A stretch of 64,000 nucleotides of DNA from Buttiauxella selenatireducens (GTDB lineage Bacteria > Pseudomonadota > Gammaproteobacteria > Enterobacterales > Enterobacteriaceae), in the NCBI RefSeq assembly GCF_031432975.1, contig NZ_CP133838.1, positions 3,100,001 through 3,164,000 of the forward strand, read 5' to 3'. The translations under genes were made by a program, and so were the position numbers. Of the stretch, positions 1 through 8,691 are shown piece by piece (position 1 is the first letter of the stretch; the number at the start of each line of letters is the position of its first letter). The notes beneath the pieces are model-generated. The model had not been told where the DNA came from and made no database searches. It worked only from the letters and a program-made list of their open reading frames with translations.

Positions 1-2980
1 AGGAATAGCCGGTTGCCAGGCAGCGTTGGCGCGGCAGGCGTTGCATCGCCTGATGCCACGAAAGTTCGTAAATCCCCAGCGAATTCGCATGGTTTTTCAC
101 TTCATGCCCGTAGGTTCCCGCCATACCGCAGCAACCAACGCTGACATTTTCGAGTTGCGCCCCCAGACGAGCAAAAATGGCTGCCCACTGATTTGGTGAC
201 GTCGGTAATGCGGTCACTTCGGTACAGTGGCCGAACAGATACCACGACTCGCCGCTCACAACCTTGCTTTCACGGTTTTCCAGCACGGACGGCAACCATT
301 CATGAACCAGTTGAACGTGGAAATCCCCACGATCCTCGCCCAGAGTTTGCTTATATTCGTCGCGATAACAAAGTACCAGCGCAGGGTCGACGCCGACCAT
401 CGGCATACCTAATTTCGCAATGCGATTCAGGAATTCAGAGGTTTTACGCGCAGTGCGGGCAAATTTTTGCAGGAACCCTTTTATGTGTTGCGCTTTACCA
501 TTGGGTGAGAATGGCAGAACGACTGGGTTGTAACCTAATTTGCTCACCAGACGCACAAAATCCGCCACCACTTGTGCATCGTAATAACTGGTGAACGGGT
601 CCTGCACCACCAGCACGGTTTTAGCTCGTTGTTCGGCGCTAAAGCTTTCGAGTTGCTCAAGCGTGGTATTCGCGCAAGTGTGCCCGACCAACTTCTGCTG
701 TAACGTCGGCGTGGAGAGCAGCGGTAAATCAATCATGCCGATGTGTTTCGCAGAAAGATTGCGCACCCACGGCTGGCTCATAAAGAAGTTGAAGGTTTTC
801 GGGGCACGCGCCATGAGCGGTGCATAGCTTTCTACCGTTGCCACCAGATGGTCACGCATCGGGCGCAAATAGCGCGTGTGATAGAGCTGTAAGAAGCGCG
901 AGCGGAATTCAGGCACATCAATTTTAATTGGGCACTGAGTGGAGCACGCTTTACACGCCAGACAACCTGACATCGCCTCTTTCACTTCATGGGAAAAATC
1001 ATACTCGCCTTTGCGAGCGTGCCAGGAGTTGCGCGTACGCTCGATAAGCGTGCGCAGGCTGGCTCGTTTTTCCGGTATTTGTTTTTCCAGCGCATCAGGA
1101 TCAACACCACGGTCGGCCAACAAACGCAGCCATTCACGCGTTAACGTGGCGCGGCCTTTTGGCGAATGAATGCGGTTGCTGGTGATTTTCATCGACGGGC
1201 ACATTGGGCTTTTCACATCAAAGTTAAAGCACAAGCCATTGCCGTTACACTCCATCGCGCCACGCCAGGAAGTACGCACCGCAATCGGGATTTGCCTGTC
1301 GAAGGTCCCGCGTTTCACCGCGTCGACCTGCATCATCGGGTCATCAACGCCCAGAGGAGGACAGATTTTGCCTGGGTTTAAGCGGTTATCCGGGTCGAAT
1401 ACCGCTTTGATGCGGCGTAGCTCTTCATACAGTGTTTCACCAAAGAAGGCCGGACTGTATTCGGCGCGGAAACCTTTACCATGTTCCCCCCACAACAAAC
1501 CGCCGTATTTCGCGGTAAGCGCTACGACATCGTCAGAAATACGCTTCATCAGCACTTCCTGATGCGGGTCGGTCATATCCAGCGCCGGGCGCACATGCAG
1601 AACCCCGGCATCAACGTGGCCGAACATGCCGTAGCTCAGATTGTGGCTATCAAGTAACGCGCGGAACTCCGTAATATAGTCGGCCAAATGCTGCGGCGGT
1701 ACGCACGTATCTTCCGCAAAAGGAATCGGCTTCGCCTGCCCTTTGGCATTCCCCAGCAGGCCGACGGCTTTTTTACGCATGTTATAGATACGTTCAATTC
1801 CCGCCAGTTCAGTACAGACCTGCCAGCCGATGACTCCGCCCTCGCCCTGCGACATTAATGTGTCGAGGCGTTCACACAGTGAAGCCACCTGGCCTTCAAT
1901 TAGCGCCAGATCGTCGCCTGCAAATTCAACGATATTCAGGCCAAGCATCTCTTTGCCAGGCACATCGGTGATCAATTCACTGACCGAATGCCAGACGATA
2001 TCTTCCCGCGCCAGGTTGAGGACTTTGGAATCGACGGTTTCGACGGACAGGGCTCGAGCTTCCACCATGAACGGCGCGTTGCGCAATGCGGAATCAAACG
2101 AGTCATATTTGATATTCACCAGACGACGTACTTTTGGCAGCCGCGTGATATCCAGCTTCGCCTCGGTAATAAACGCAAGCGTACCTTCTGAGCCACACAA
2201 AATGCGCGTCAGGTCGAATTGCGAGAGGTCGTCGTTAAAAACGTGGCGCAGATCGTAGCCCGTCAGGAAACGGTTTAGTTTCGGGAATTTGTCGAGAATC
2301 AGCGGTCGTTGTTCACGGCAACGTTCAAGCACCGTGCGATAGATCTTGCCGGTCGGGCTATCGTCACGCCCCAGGTCTTGCGCAAGGAGTGTCGACATCG
2401 GATGCGTATCAAGAATATCGCCACCGAGCAAAACAGCACGTACCCCCATCACGTGATCGGAGGTTTTCCCATAGACCAGTGAGCCCTGCCCCGAGGCGTC
2501 GGTATTGATCATCCCGCCAAGTGTGGCACGGTTGCTGGTAGACAGTTCCGGGGCAAAGAAGTAACCGTATGGTTTGAGAAATTGATTGAGCTGGTCTTTT
2601 ATTACGCCCGCTTCGACTCGCACCCAACCCTGTTCAGGATTGATTTCAATAATGCGATTCATATAGCGCGACATGTCGACGACAATGCCTTTATTCAGTG
2701 ACTGGCCGTTCGTGCCAGTACCGCCGCCTCTCGGGGTAAAAATCAGGGATTTGAAGCGGTCTTCTGAGGCGAGTCGGGTCAATAGCGCGACGTCAGCCGT
2801 AGAACGGGGAAATAAAACCGCATCCGGCAACAGTTGATAAATACTATTATCGGTGGACATCGTGAGCCTGTCAGCGTAGCTGGTCGCTGTATCGCCGGTA
2901 AAACCTTGCTGTTCCAGTGCCTGCAAAAAATTGAGCACCAATTGAACAAGACCTGGTGCCTGAGAAATTTGTGGGATCAT
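1..2980 (-). CDS. ydiJ: FAD-linked oxidase / Fe-S protein YdiJ (3' end outside window)
   Basis: Large cytoplasmic flavoprotein with an N-terminal FAD-binding oxidase (GlcD-like) part and a C-terminal 4Fe-4S/CCG-type part. The E. coli homologue is reported to oxidise D-2-hydroxyglutarate. The reading frame starts at ATG 2980 with MIPQISQAPGLVQ and runs without a stop to base 1. That gives 993 codons against 1018 residues in E. coli, so about 25 C-terminal residues are missing. Visible features are the FAD-binding segment TPRGGGTGTNGQSLN near the N-terminus, the ferredoxin-type cysteine cluster CLACKACSTQCP, and CCGMAGTYG near the C-terminus. It is divergent from ydiK. The family call is secure; the substrate is taken from E. 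coli work. Confidence 0.96.
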   Translation of the reverse strand, partial: MIPQISQAPGLVQLVLNFLQALEQQGFTGDTATSYADRLTMSTDNSIYQLLPDAVLFPRSTADVALLTRLASEDRFKSLIFTPRGGGTGTNGQSLNKGIVVDMSRYMNRIIEINPEQGWVRVEAGVIKDQLNQFLKPYGYFFAPELSTSNRATLGGMINTDASGQGSLVYGKTSDHVMGVRAVLLGGDILDTHPMSTLLAQDLGRDDSPTGKIYRTVLERCREQRPLILDKFPKLNRFLTGYDLRHVFNDDLSQFDLTRILCGSEGTLAFITEAKLDITRLPKVRRLVNIKYDSFDSALRNAPFMVEARALSVETVDSKVLNLAREDIVWHSVSELITDVPGKEMLGLNIVEFAGDDLALIEGQVASLCERLDTLMSQGEGGVIGWQVCTELAGIERIYNMRKKAVGLLGNAKGQAKPIPFAEDTCVPPQHLADYITEFRALLDSHNLSYGMFGHVDAGVLHVRPALDMTDPHQEVLMKRISDDVVALTAKYGGLLWGEHGKGFRAEYSPAFFGETLYEELRRIKAVFDPDNRLNPGKICPPLGVDDPMMQVDAVKRGTFDRQIPIAVRTSWRGAMECNGNGLCFNFDVKSPMCPSMKITSNRIHSPKGRATLTREWLRLLADRGVDPDALEKQIPEKRASLRTLIERTRNSWHARKGEYDFSHEVKEAMSGCLACKACSTQCPIKIDVPEFRSRFLQLYHTRYLRPMRDHLVATVESYAPLMARAPKTFNFFMSQPWVRNLSAKHIGMIDLPLLSTPTLQQKLVGHTCANTTLEQLESFSAEQRAKTVLVVQDPFTSYYDAQVVADFVRLVSKLGYNPVVLPFSPNGKAQHIKGFLQKFARTARKTSEFLNRIAKLGMPMVGVDPALVLCYRDEYKQTLGEDRGDFHVQLVHEWLPSVLENRESKVVSGESWYLFGHCTEVTALPTSPNQWAAIFARLGAQLENVSVGCCGMAGTYGHEVKNHANSLGIYELSWHQAMQRLPRQRCLATGYS

Positions 2981-3256
2981 TGAAGGGTCGACCCTGCTCG
3001 AAGTTGTAAGTTATCGTTTGCGTATAAAACTTTTTATATACCCTTTAGCACTTCCGTTCCAGCCAGGCAGCAAGCGAACCAACACCCGCGCAGCCTGAAG
3101 AATGAAGTGTATTTGTTTTTAACACATTTTTTTAGGACATGCCCGCCTGTTTTGTTTCTGTTAAAAATCGAGGAAATACATCATCATTATTGGATCCGCT
3201 TTGCGGTTTTAACGCAGGCACTTTGCCCGTTATCAGTTATTGAGGTGATTTTATCT

Positions 3257-4357
3257 ATGGTTAAAGTCAGTCAGCCAAAGGATCTGTTACAGATCTTGCT
3301 GTCCGTGTTATTTATTTCGGTGATGATTATCGCCTGTTTGTGGATTGTCCGGCCGTTTGTTCTGGGTTTCGCCTGGGCTGGAACCATCGTTATTGCGACC
3401 TGGCCGTTGATGCTCAGAGTCCAAAAATTAATGTGGGGAAAGCGTTCGCTCGCCGTTGCGGTGATGACGCTTCTGCTGCTGATGCTATTTGTTATTCCGG
3501 TGGCGCTGCTGGTGAATAGCCTGGTCGATAACAGCGGCCCCGTTATCGCGTGGGCCACAACAGGCAATATGGAATTGCCAAAATTTGAGTGGTTAAACAG
3601 CATTCCCCTTATTGGTAACAGTCTTTATTCTGGCTGGAATACGCTGGTAGACAGCGGCGGCAGCGCCATTATGGCGAAAATTCGTCCTTATATTGGCACC
3701 ACGACGACCTGGTTCCTTGGGCAAGCGATACACGTTGGCAGTTTCCTGATGCATTGCGGTCTTATGTTGCTGTTTAGCGTGTTGCTGTATGCGAAAGGCG
3801 AGACGCTTGGCAACGGCATTCGCCATTTCTCGTTCCGCCTGGCAGGCAAACGTGGCGATGCGGCAGTGTTGCTGGCAGGGCAAGCGGTTCGCGCTGTGGC
3901 GCTGGGCGTGGTGGTGACCGCGCTGGTTCAGTCCGTGTTGGGCGGTGTTGGGTTGGCAATTGCCGGTATCCCCAATGCCACGCTGTTAACCGTGGTGATG
4001 CTGATGTGCTGCCTGGTGCAAATTGGCCCATTGTTGGTGCTGATTCCCTCCATCGTCTGGCTGTACTGGACGGGCGATAACACCTGGGGCACGGTGCTGC
4101 TGGTATGGAGTTGCGTGGTCGGCACCATGGACAACGTCATTCGTCCGGTGTTGATTCGTATGGGCGCCGATTTGCCGATGATCCTGATTCTCTCTGGCGT
4201 CATTGGTGGTTTGATTGCCTTTGGGATGATTGGCTTGTTTATCGGGCCGGTGCTGCTGGCAGTATCGTATCGTCTGATTTCGGTGTGGATGCATGAAGCA
4301 CCGCCACCGCAAGATGATCCCAATGAGGTCGTTGAAATTCTGGAAGAACGCGAGTAA
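3257..4357 (+). CDS. ydiK: AI-2E/PerM-family inner membrane protein YdiK
   Basis: Polytopic inner-membrane protein of the AI-2 exporter/PerM superfamily; the cargo of YdiK is not established. The ORF is open from 3107, but the start MVKVSQPKDLLQILLS at 3257 is preferred. It matches the E. coli N-terminus, gives 366 residues against 370, and has a TGAGGTGA ribosome-binding site just upstream. There are about seven or eight hydrophobic segments, including a helical pair near the start (VLFISVMIIACLWIV) and the conserved C-terminal block around GVIGGLIAFGMIGLFIGP. The tail is acidic (EVVEILEERE). The position between ydiJ and rprA is as in E. coli. Confidence 0.95.
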   Translation: MVKVSQPKDLLQILLSVLFISVMIIACLWIVRPFVLGFAWAGTIVIATWPLMLRVQKLMWGKRSLAVAVMTLLLLMLFVIPVALLVNSLVDNSGPVIAWATTGNMELPKFEWLNSIPLIGNSLYSGWNTLVDSGGSAIMAKIRPYIGTTTTWFLGQAIHVGSFLMHCGLMLLFSVLLYAKGETLGNGIRHFSFRLAGKRGDAAVLLAGQAVRAVALGVVVTALVQSVLGGVGLAIAGIPNATLLTVVMLMCCLVQIGPLLVLIPSIVWLYWTGDNTWGTVLLVWSCVVGTMDNVIRPVLIRMGADLPMILILSGVIGGLIAFGMIGLFIGPVLLAVSYRLISVWMHEAPPPQDDPNEVVEILEERE

Positions 4358-4373
4358 AAGTCGCTGAAAGTTT

Positions 4374-4402
4374 GTGTTGCTCTCACTTGCCGGGAGCAAC
4401 AC
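4374..4402 (+). terminator. stem-loop after ydiK
   Basis: A 9-bp perfect stem, GTGTTGCTC paired with GAGCAACAC, lies 17 bases after the ydiK stop codon. No U-run follows, so it may be a 3' end stabiliser rather than an efficient intrinsic terminator. Confidence 0.4.
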
Positions 4403-4515
4403 AAGCGCAATGATTAACAATCCTTATCAATCCCCCGCTTTTTATCGCCTGTTCAAGCCTTTGATTTTACAAAGATGCAGTAATGTGATCTCAATCATTA
4501 CTTTCCATTAACTAT

Positions 4516-4558
4516 TGAGACGAATCCGAGTGACGCCCCAGGGGGATGTACCTACTAT
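4516..4558 (+). promoter_or_regulatory. rprA promoter with RcsB box
   Basis: TGAGACGAATCCGA at 4516-4529 closely resembles the RcsB-binding motif of the E. coli rprA promoter, where RcsB acts without RcsA. It is followed by a CCTACTATTA extended -10 at about 4550-4559, just before the RNA start. This implies control by the Rcs envelope-stress phosphorelay. The match to E. coli is from memory of that promoter. Confidence 0.7.
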
Positions 4559-4564
4559 TACTTC

Positions 4565-4670
4565 ACGGCTATGAATCAACACATTGATTTATAAGCATGG
4601 AAATCCCCTGAGTGAAACAACGAATTGCTGTGTGTAGTCTTTGCCCATCTCAACGATGGGCTTTTTTTTT
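4565..4670 (+). ncRNA. rprA: RprA small regulatory RNA
   Basis: Hfq-dependent sRNA that base-pairs with the rpoS leader and activates RpoS translation; in E. coli it also acts on csgD and ydaM mRNAs. The sequence has the conserved 5' hairpin (AATCAACACATTGATTTATA), the pairing core GCATGGAAATCCCCTGAGTG, the single-stranded AACAACGAATTGCTGTGTG, and a terminator GCCCATC-TCAAC-GATGGGC followed by nine or more T residues. Only a few positions differ from the E. coli RNA as I recall it. The location directly after ydiK is also conserved. Confidence 0.96.
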
Positions 4671-4984
4671 GTTATTTCAGCTTTCTACATAAGCCATCAC
4701 CGCCAAGAATTCTATCTGTGTAAGCAACTAAAAATGCACTCTATCTCTCACAAAAAAACCACACATTAGCTATGCGCAGGAATATTTAAACAGTTTTTCA
4801 CCAGCCTCCTTCTCTCTGTTATTTTGATACACATGCAGGTAATGCCTCAGGAGTATGCCGAAACTCCCGGAATTTTTCTTTTCATGTAGTCCACGACTGA
4901 TTTCAGTATATTTCATTCACCATCTAAATAATTGATTGTATTACTTTCAGTGTTAGCATAGCCATTCTAAATGGAGGGCTTTAT
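4671..4984. other. AT-rich gap between rprA and the effector-like gene
   Basis: This stretch of 314 bases has no convincing gene. It is visibly more AT-rich than the flanking core genes. It contains a weak imperfect repeat (GGAGTATGCCGAAACTCCCGG near 4850) and the ribosome-binding site GGAGG at 4973-4977 of the next gene. The left boundary coincides with the rprA terminator, so this is the likely junction of the accessory block. Confidence 0.5.
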
Positions 4985-5527
4985 ATGTATGAAAATCCCG
5001 TGAAGTACGCTCCCTTAAAAAAGGGAGGACTGCGTCTTCTTACGCCAGGTGAAATAGGTCTGGCCTGTTCACTTTTTGATTTCAGTGTTCACTACAATCA
5101 AGTATGGGTTCACAGAGGTGGTTACCTACCATTTAACCTTCAAGATAATTATACTGCTATGACTCCTGATGGAGAAATGTGGTTTCAGGACGGTGTCTAT
5201 CAAAATGATTTTTCTATTCCTTATGTCGACGGCCAACATCTATTTCTTCATGAGATGATGCATGTTTATCAAAAACAGCGGGGGATGTGGGTAAAGACCC
5301 GAGGTGCTTTCTCATGGGCTGCTGACTATACTTACAGCTTAGATAAGGCGACCCTTAGTGACTATTCAATGGAACAGCAAGCCTGTATTGTTAGTGACTA
5401 TTGGTTGTTAAAACACCATGGATTCTTTGGTCATACTAACCTTTATAAATTCCGAGATTATGACCCTCATGAACCCGTGAGAAACCTGTTAGTGAGATAT
5501 GTAGAAATATTAGGGAACTTCCCATAA
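4985..5527 (+). CDS. orphan zincin-type (HExxH) metallopeptidase-like protein, probable T6SS/Rhs-associated effector
   Basis: A small protein of 180 residues with no signal peptide or membrane segment. It carries LHEMMHVYQ, so HEMMH at residues 89-93 is an HExxH zinc motif. E130 in YSMEQQA, 37 residues later, is a possible third ligand as in gluzincins. The N-terminal part (LTPGEIGLACSLF, then TAMTPDGEMWF) resembles the DUF4157-like/Vgr-associated proteins often annotated as 'Rhs/Vgr-related' in enterobacteria. Start choice: ATG with GGAGG 8 bases upstream. The stop overlaps the next ATG by one base (TAATG), so the two are probably translationally coupled. No vgrG, PAAR or rhs gene is in the window, so it is an orphan. 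The enzymatic role and the T6SS link are inferences from the family. Confidence 0.65.
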   Translation: MYENPVKYAPLKKGGLRLLTPGEIGLACSLFDFSVHYNQVWVHRGGYLPFNLQDNYTAMTPDGEMWFQDGVYQNDFSIPYVDGQHLFLHEMMHVYQKQRGMWVKTRGAFSWAADYTYSLDKATLSDYSMEQQACIVSDYWLLKHHGFFGHTNLYKFRDYDPHEPVRNLLVRYVEILGNFP

Positions 5528-5886
5528 TGAAGAAGCTATTATTGCCTGTATGTATTTTTTTAATGGGGTGCCAAAGTGGAGCAGATAAACTCGTTTATAG
5601 GGAGTGGAAATGGATAAGTGTCGACCTTGAAAGGGTTTGTTTTAGTGTAAATAAAAATGATATTTTGGACTATTACTATTTATCCTCCAACAAAAACAAT
5701 CAGGTTAATGAGCTATTAGTTACAGGTAGCAAATCATTACATTTATCTTACCCTGACACATGTATAAATATTAAACTTGAAAAAGGTTATCAATACTACT
5801 CAAAGTACACGTTAAATGGCATTAATTATCGCTACAACTTTTTTATAGATAATAACTGGAATGTAATTAGCTTAGAGGGAGGATAA
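5527..5886 (+). CDS. periplasmic lipoprotein, putative T6SS immunity-type protein
   Basis: A 119-residue lipoprotein precursor. MKKLLLPVCIFLMGC gives a lipobox LMGC with C15 as the lipidated cysteine, followed by a soluble domain of about 100 residues rich in Tyr and Asn. The mature part, with segments such as VCFSVNKND, YPDTCINIKL and NGINYRYNFFIDNN, resembles the small lipoproteins annotated as putative T6SS immunity periplasmic proteins (the DUF7480-type family, from memory). It overlaps the metallopeptidase-like gene by one base. It is very AT-rich compared with the core genes, which suggests recent acquisition. Placement as an outer-membrane or periplasmic antidote is inferred from the lipobox and the pairing. 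Confidence 0.6.
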   Translation: MKKLLLPVCIFLMGCQSGADKLVYREWKWISVDLERVCFSVNKNDILDYYYLSSNKNNQVNELLVTGSKSLHLSYPDTCINIKLEKGYQYYSKYTLNGINYRYNFFIDNNWNVISLEGG

Positions 5887-5970
5887 CTCCCTCATTTTTA
5901 GCAGTGGTTAATCAGGCTACGCGTAACTCACGTTGTTTGGGATTTCACCCAATGCCATATTCGATATTTT

Positions 5971-5994
5971 GCCCACCTTAAGCGGTGGGATTTT
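5971..5994 (+). terminator. intrinsic terminator after the lipoprotein gene
   Basis: CCCACC and GGTGGG form a 6-bp stem with a TTAAGC loop, followed by ATTTT. It lies 85 bases after the lipoprotein stop and just before the 3' end of the convergent glycosidase gene. Confidence 0.5.
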
Positions 5995-6002
5995 CTGGAA
6001 CT

Positions 6003-8396
6003 TCAAGCAATGTACGAGTCGCTGGTACTGACCTCGCAATGACTTACCATGCGCCACTTACCAGCGATGACCCGTGTATCACCACTGACTCGTATCACTC
6101 CCGCGCTTCTGATATCCCCGCTTGAGGCCCCAATACGGACCTCAAACTCTCCGGGTTCCACCACGCGATCCCCATTACGACGGGTGAAATTGAGCATATC
6201 TGTTGGGACGCTAAACGTGAGTTGCGCGCTGGCACCGGGTTCCAGATGCACGCGTTGAAAGGCTTTTAATTCCTGAATCGGGCGCACCATTGATGCCACT
6301 TTGTCGTGCACATAGAGCTGCACCACTTCGCTTCCCGCAACGGTTCCACTGTTACGGACAGTGATGCTAACGCTGACAATACCGTCATCAATGGCCACAT
6401 TTTCTTGGGAAAATTGCAGCGGGCTGTAGTCGAACTCCGTCCAGGTTTTACCAAAACCAAACGGATAGCGGGAACCAAAGTGGAACGCAAAGGGTGTGCC
6501 ACCGCTCTTCAGTTTGTGGTTGTAGTAATACGGCATGGCACCCGCACTTTTGGGAATGGAAACCACCAGCCGGCCACCGGGTTCCGCACGCCCGGTAAGC
6601 ACATCGGCAATGGCGTGCCCGCCCTCCTGCCCTGGCGCCCAGGCCATCAGCAGTGCCGCAACCTTATCTTCCTGACCACCCAGGTTATAAGGCCGGCCTC
6701 CCGTCATGACCACTACCACCGGTTTACCTGTTTGAATGAGTTCATCCAGCAATTGCTGCTGTACGCCCGGCAGCACCAGGCTGTCTGTATCTGAGCCTTC
6801 ACCGACGGTGCCACTCTGGAATAACCCGGATAAATCCCCCACGCACAGCACAACAACATCACTTTGTTGAGCGATTTTCACCGCATCTGGGATCAACGAA
6901 ACGTCGTTTGAAACTGGAGAGGATTGCATCGGTTTACCGCCGCTGTCGCCAGGGAAAACGGGTGCACCCGCCATACGTTTTTCGATGATGTGACAACCTT
7001 TGGCGTAACTTACGTTGTCGCTTCCCAAACATTCCCGTAATGCCTCCAGCGGTGTTACCACTTGCGAAGTTTGCTCCAGCATATCGCTGATGATCAGATG
7101 CACCGGGAAGCTATATCCACTTAGCAGTGCCAGCGGATCGTCGGCTGTAGGCCCAATAACAGCCACACGCAAAGGTCCTTTGAGCGGCAAAGTGCCGTCA
7201 TTTTCAAGCATTGTGATAGAACGCGTTGCCACTTCACGGGCAATTTGTTTGGTGGATTCCGTTTGCAGAGCCACGCCATTCTCATCGCGATAAGGATGTT
7301 CAAACAGGCCAAGACGGAATTTCTCTTTCAGAACGCGTGCGACAATTTCATCAACTTTTGCCATTGTGATTAAACCGCGCTCGACCGCCTGTCCCAGATG
7401 ACGTGCGCAATCATCTTTAGGTAATTCCACATCCAAACCGGCATTAAAAGCCAGCGCCGCTGATTCTGCCGCATCGTGCGAAATACCGTGATGCTGATGC
7501 AGCAGGCTAACACCGCCATAATCGGCAACAATCAGCCCATCGAACCCCCATTGTTCACGCAATAGAGTCGTCAGCAAGAATTCATCTGAGTGCCCTGGCT
7601 GATTATCAATATCGTGATAGGCAGGCATGACAGATCCGGCATTGGCCAGCTTCACCGCCATTTCGAATGGCAACAGGAAGGTATCGTTCAGTTCGCAAAA
7701 TCCCAGATGGACTGGCGCATGGTTACGCGCCCCTTCGCTAAACGAGTGCCCGACATAATGCTTCAGGGTCGCCAGCAGGTCGCGATTCCTGCCTTGCAGA
7801 CCTTTCACATAATGCGTGGCCATCATGCCAACCAGCCACGGATCTTCACCAAATGTTTCTTCGGTACGCCCCCATCGCACATCACGTGACACATCCAGAA
7901 CCGGGGCAAGCCCCTGATGGCAGCCTGTCGAGCGGGCTTCATTGCCAATTGCTGCCGCAGCGCGCTCAATGAGATCCACATCCCAGGTGGAGCCGTAGTT
8001 AAGGGATGAAGGGTAAAGCGTGGCGTCTTTGCACAACAATCCCACTAAACACTCTTCGTGGAACAATGCCGGAATGCCCAGTCGGGTTTCTTCAACCAGG
8101 GTTTTCTGTAAGCGATTGGCTGCACGCACGCCCTCTTTTGCATCCACAATATGAGTGCCTAACGGCCTTGTGATTTGCCCAATACCTAACTTCAACCGCT
8201 CAGTGAGCCCAGCCTGTTCAGTGACTCCGGCAAACTCATCACTTAAGTCGGTACGTTCACGGTGATTACCGTCGCTGGATAAAATCAGCCAATACGCATG
8301 CATTTGTGCGAACTTTTCTTCCGCTGTCATGCGCGAAAGTAGATCGCTGACACGTTCGCTAATCGGGCGGAGAGCTTCCTTATAAATGGCCGGCAT
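6003..8396 (-). CDS. glycoside hydrolase family 3 beta-glycosidase, cytoplasmic
   Basis: A 797-residue GH3 enzyme (beta-glucosidase/beta-xylosidase type) that should release terminal sugars from imported oligosaccharides. Order: N-terminal TIM-barrel with LKHYVGH near 211-217 and the nucleophile loop GLIVADYGG, so D292 is the likely catalytic nucleophile; then the alpha/beta sandwich domain; then a C-terminal fibronectin III-like domain with SEVVQLYVHD and PIQELKAFQRV. Unlike periplasmic BglX, it has no signal peptide (MPAIYKEALRPIS), so it is predicted to be cytoplasmic. ATG 8396 has AAGGGG upstream. It is divergent from a GPH-family symporter, the usual partner that brings the glycoside in. 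The substrate is not determinable from sequence. Confidence 0.88.
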   Translation of the reverse strand: MPAIYKEALRPISERVSDLLSRMTAEEKFAQMHAYWLILSSDGNHRERTDLSDEFAGVTEQAGLTERLKLGIGQITRPLGTHIVDAKEGVRAANRLQKTLVEETRLGIPALFHEECLVGLLCKDATLYPSSLNYGSTWDVDLIERAAAAIGNEARSTGCHQGLAPVLDVSRDVRWGRTEETFGEDPWLVGMMATHYVKGLQGRNRDLLATLKHYVGHSFSEGARNHAPVHLGFCELNDTFLLPFEMAVKLANAGSVMPAYHDIDNQPGHSDEFLLTTLLREQWGFDGLIVADYGGVSLLHQHHGISHDAAESAALAFNAGLDVELPKDDCARHLGQAVERGLITMAKVDEIVARVLKEKFRLGLFEHPYRDENGVALQTESTKQIAREVATRSITMLENDGTLPLKGPLRVAVIGPTADDPLALLSGYSFPVHLIISDMLEQTSQVVTPLEALRECLGSDNVSYAKGCHIIEKRMAGAPVFPGDSGGKPMQSSPVSNDVSLIPDAVKIAQQSDVVVLCVGDLSGLFQSGTVGEGSDTDSLVLPGVQQQLLDELIQTGKPVVVVMTGGRPYNLGGQEDKVAALLMAWAPGQEGGHAIADVLTGRAEPGGRLVVSIPKSAGAMPYYYNHKLKSGGTPFAFHFGSRYPFGFGKTWTEFDYSPLQFSQENVAIDDGIVSVSITVRNSGTVAGSEVVQLYVHDKVASMVRPIQELKAFQRVHLEPGASAQLTFSVPTDMLNFTRRNGDRVVEPGEFEVRIGASSGDIRSAGVIRVSGDTRVIAGKWRMVSHCEVSTSDSYIA

Positions 8397-8509
8397 AGTA
8401 TTCCCCTTTCAAGAGATGAGTTCCAACCATCAATATGAGTGATGAATGAAGGCGCAAACAATTGCCAGAATAACCAGCAAGATTACGTTTTTTAGTTTTT
8501 AGCGATAAG

Positions 8510-8525
8510 TGTGATGGGATTCAAA
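8510..8525. promoter_or_regulatory. candidate CRP site in the glycosidase/symporter divergent region
   Basis: TGTGATGGGATTCAAA matches the CRP half-site TGTGA, then a 6-base spacer and TCA, with a degenerate last part. It sits within the 295-base divergent intergenic region 8397-8691. Catabolite control would suit a glycoside system. Only one half is good, so this is tentative. Confidence 0.3.
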
Positions 8526-8691
8526 AATATTCTGGCTAACAGGCTAATTCAGTAAGAACCTGAGGGGATTAGAGATAACTCCGTCACAATTGATAAGAAA
8601 CATAAAACACAAATGAAAAATTACAATACTCCTCTTAACCTTCACCACATATAACTAGTGGCATATTCCGGCTCTTAATAAAGGTGAATGT

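Noticed and set aside
3107-3256. Upstream extension of the ydiK reading frame
   Set aside because: The added 50 residues are unlike the family, and the ATG at 3257 has a good ribosome site and matches the E. coli start.
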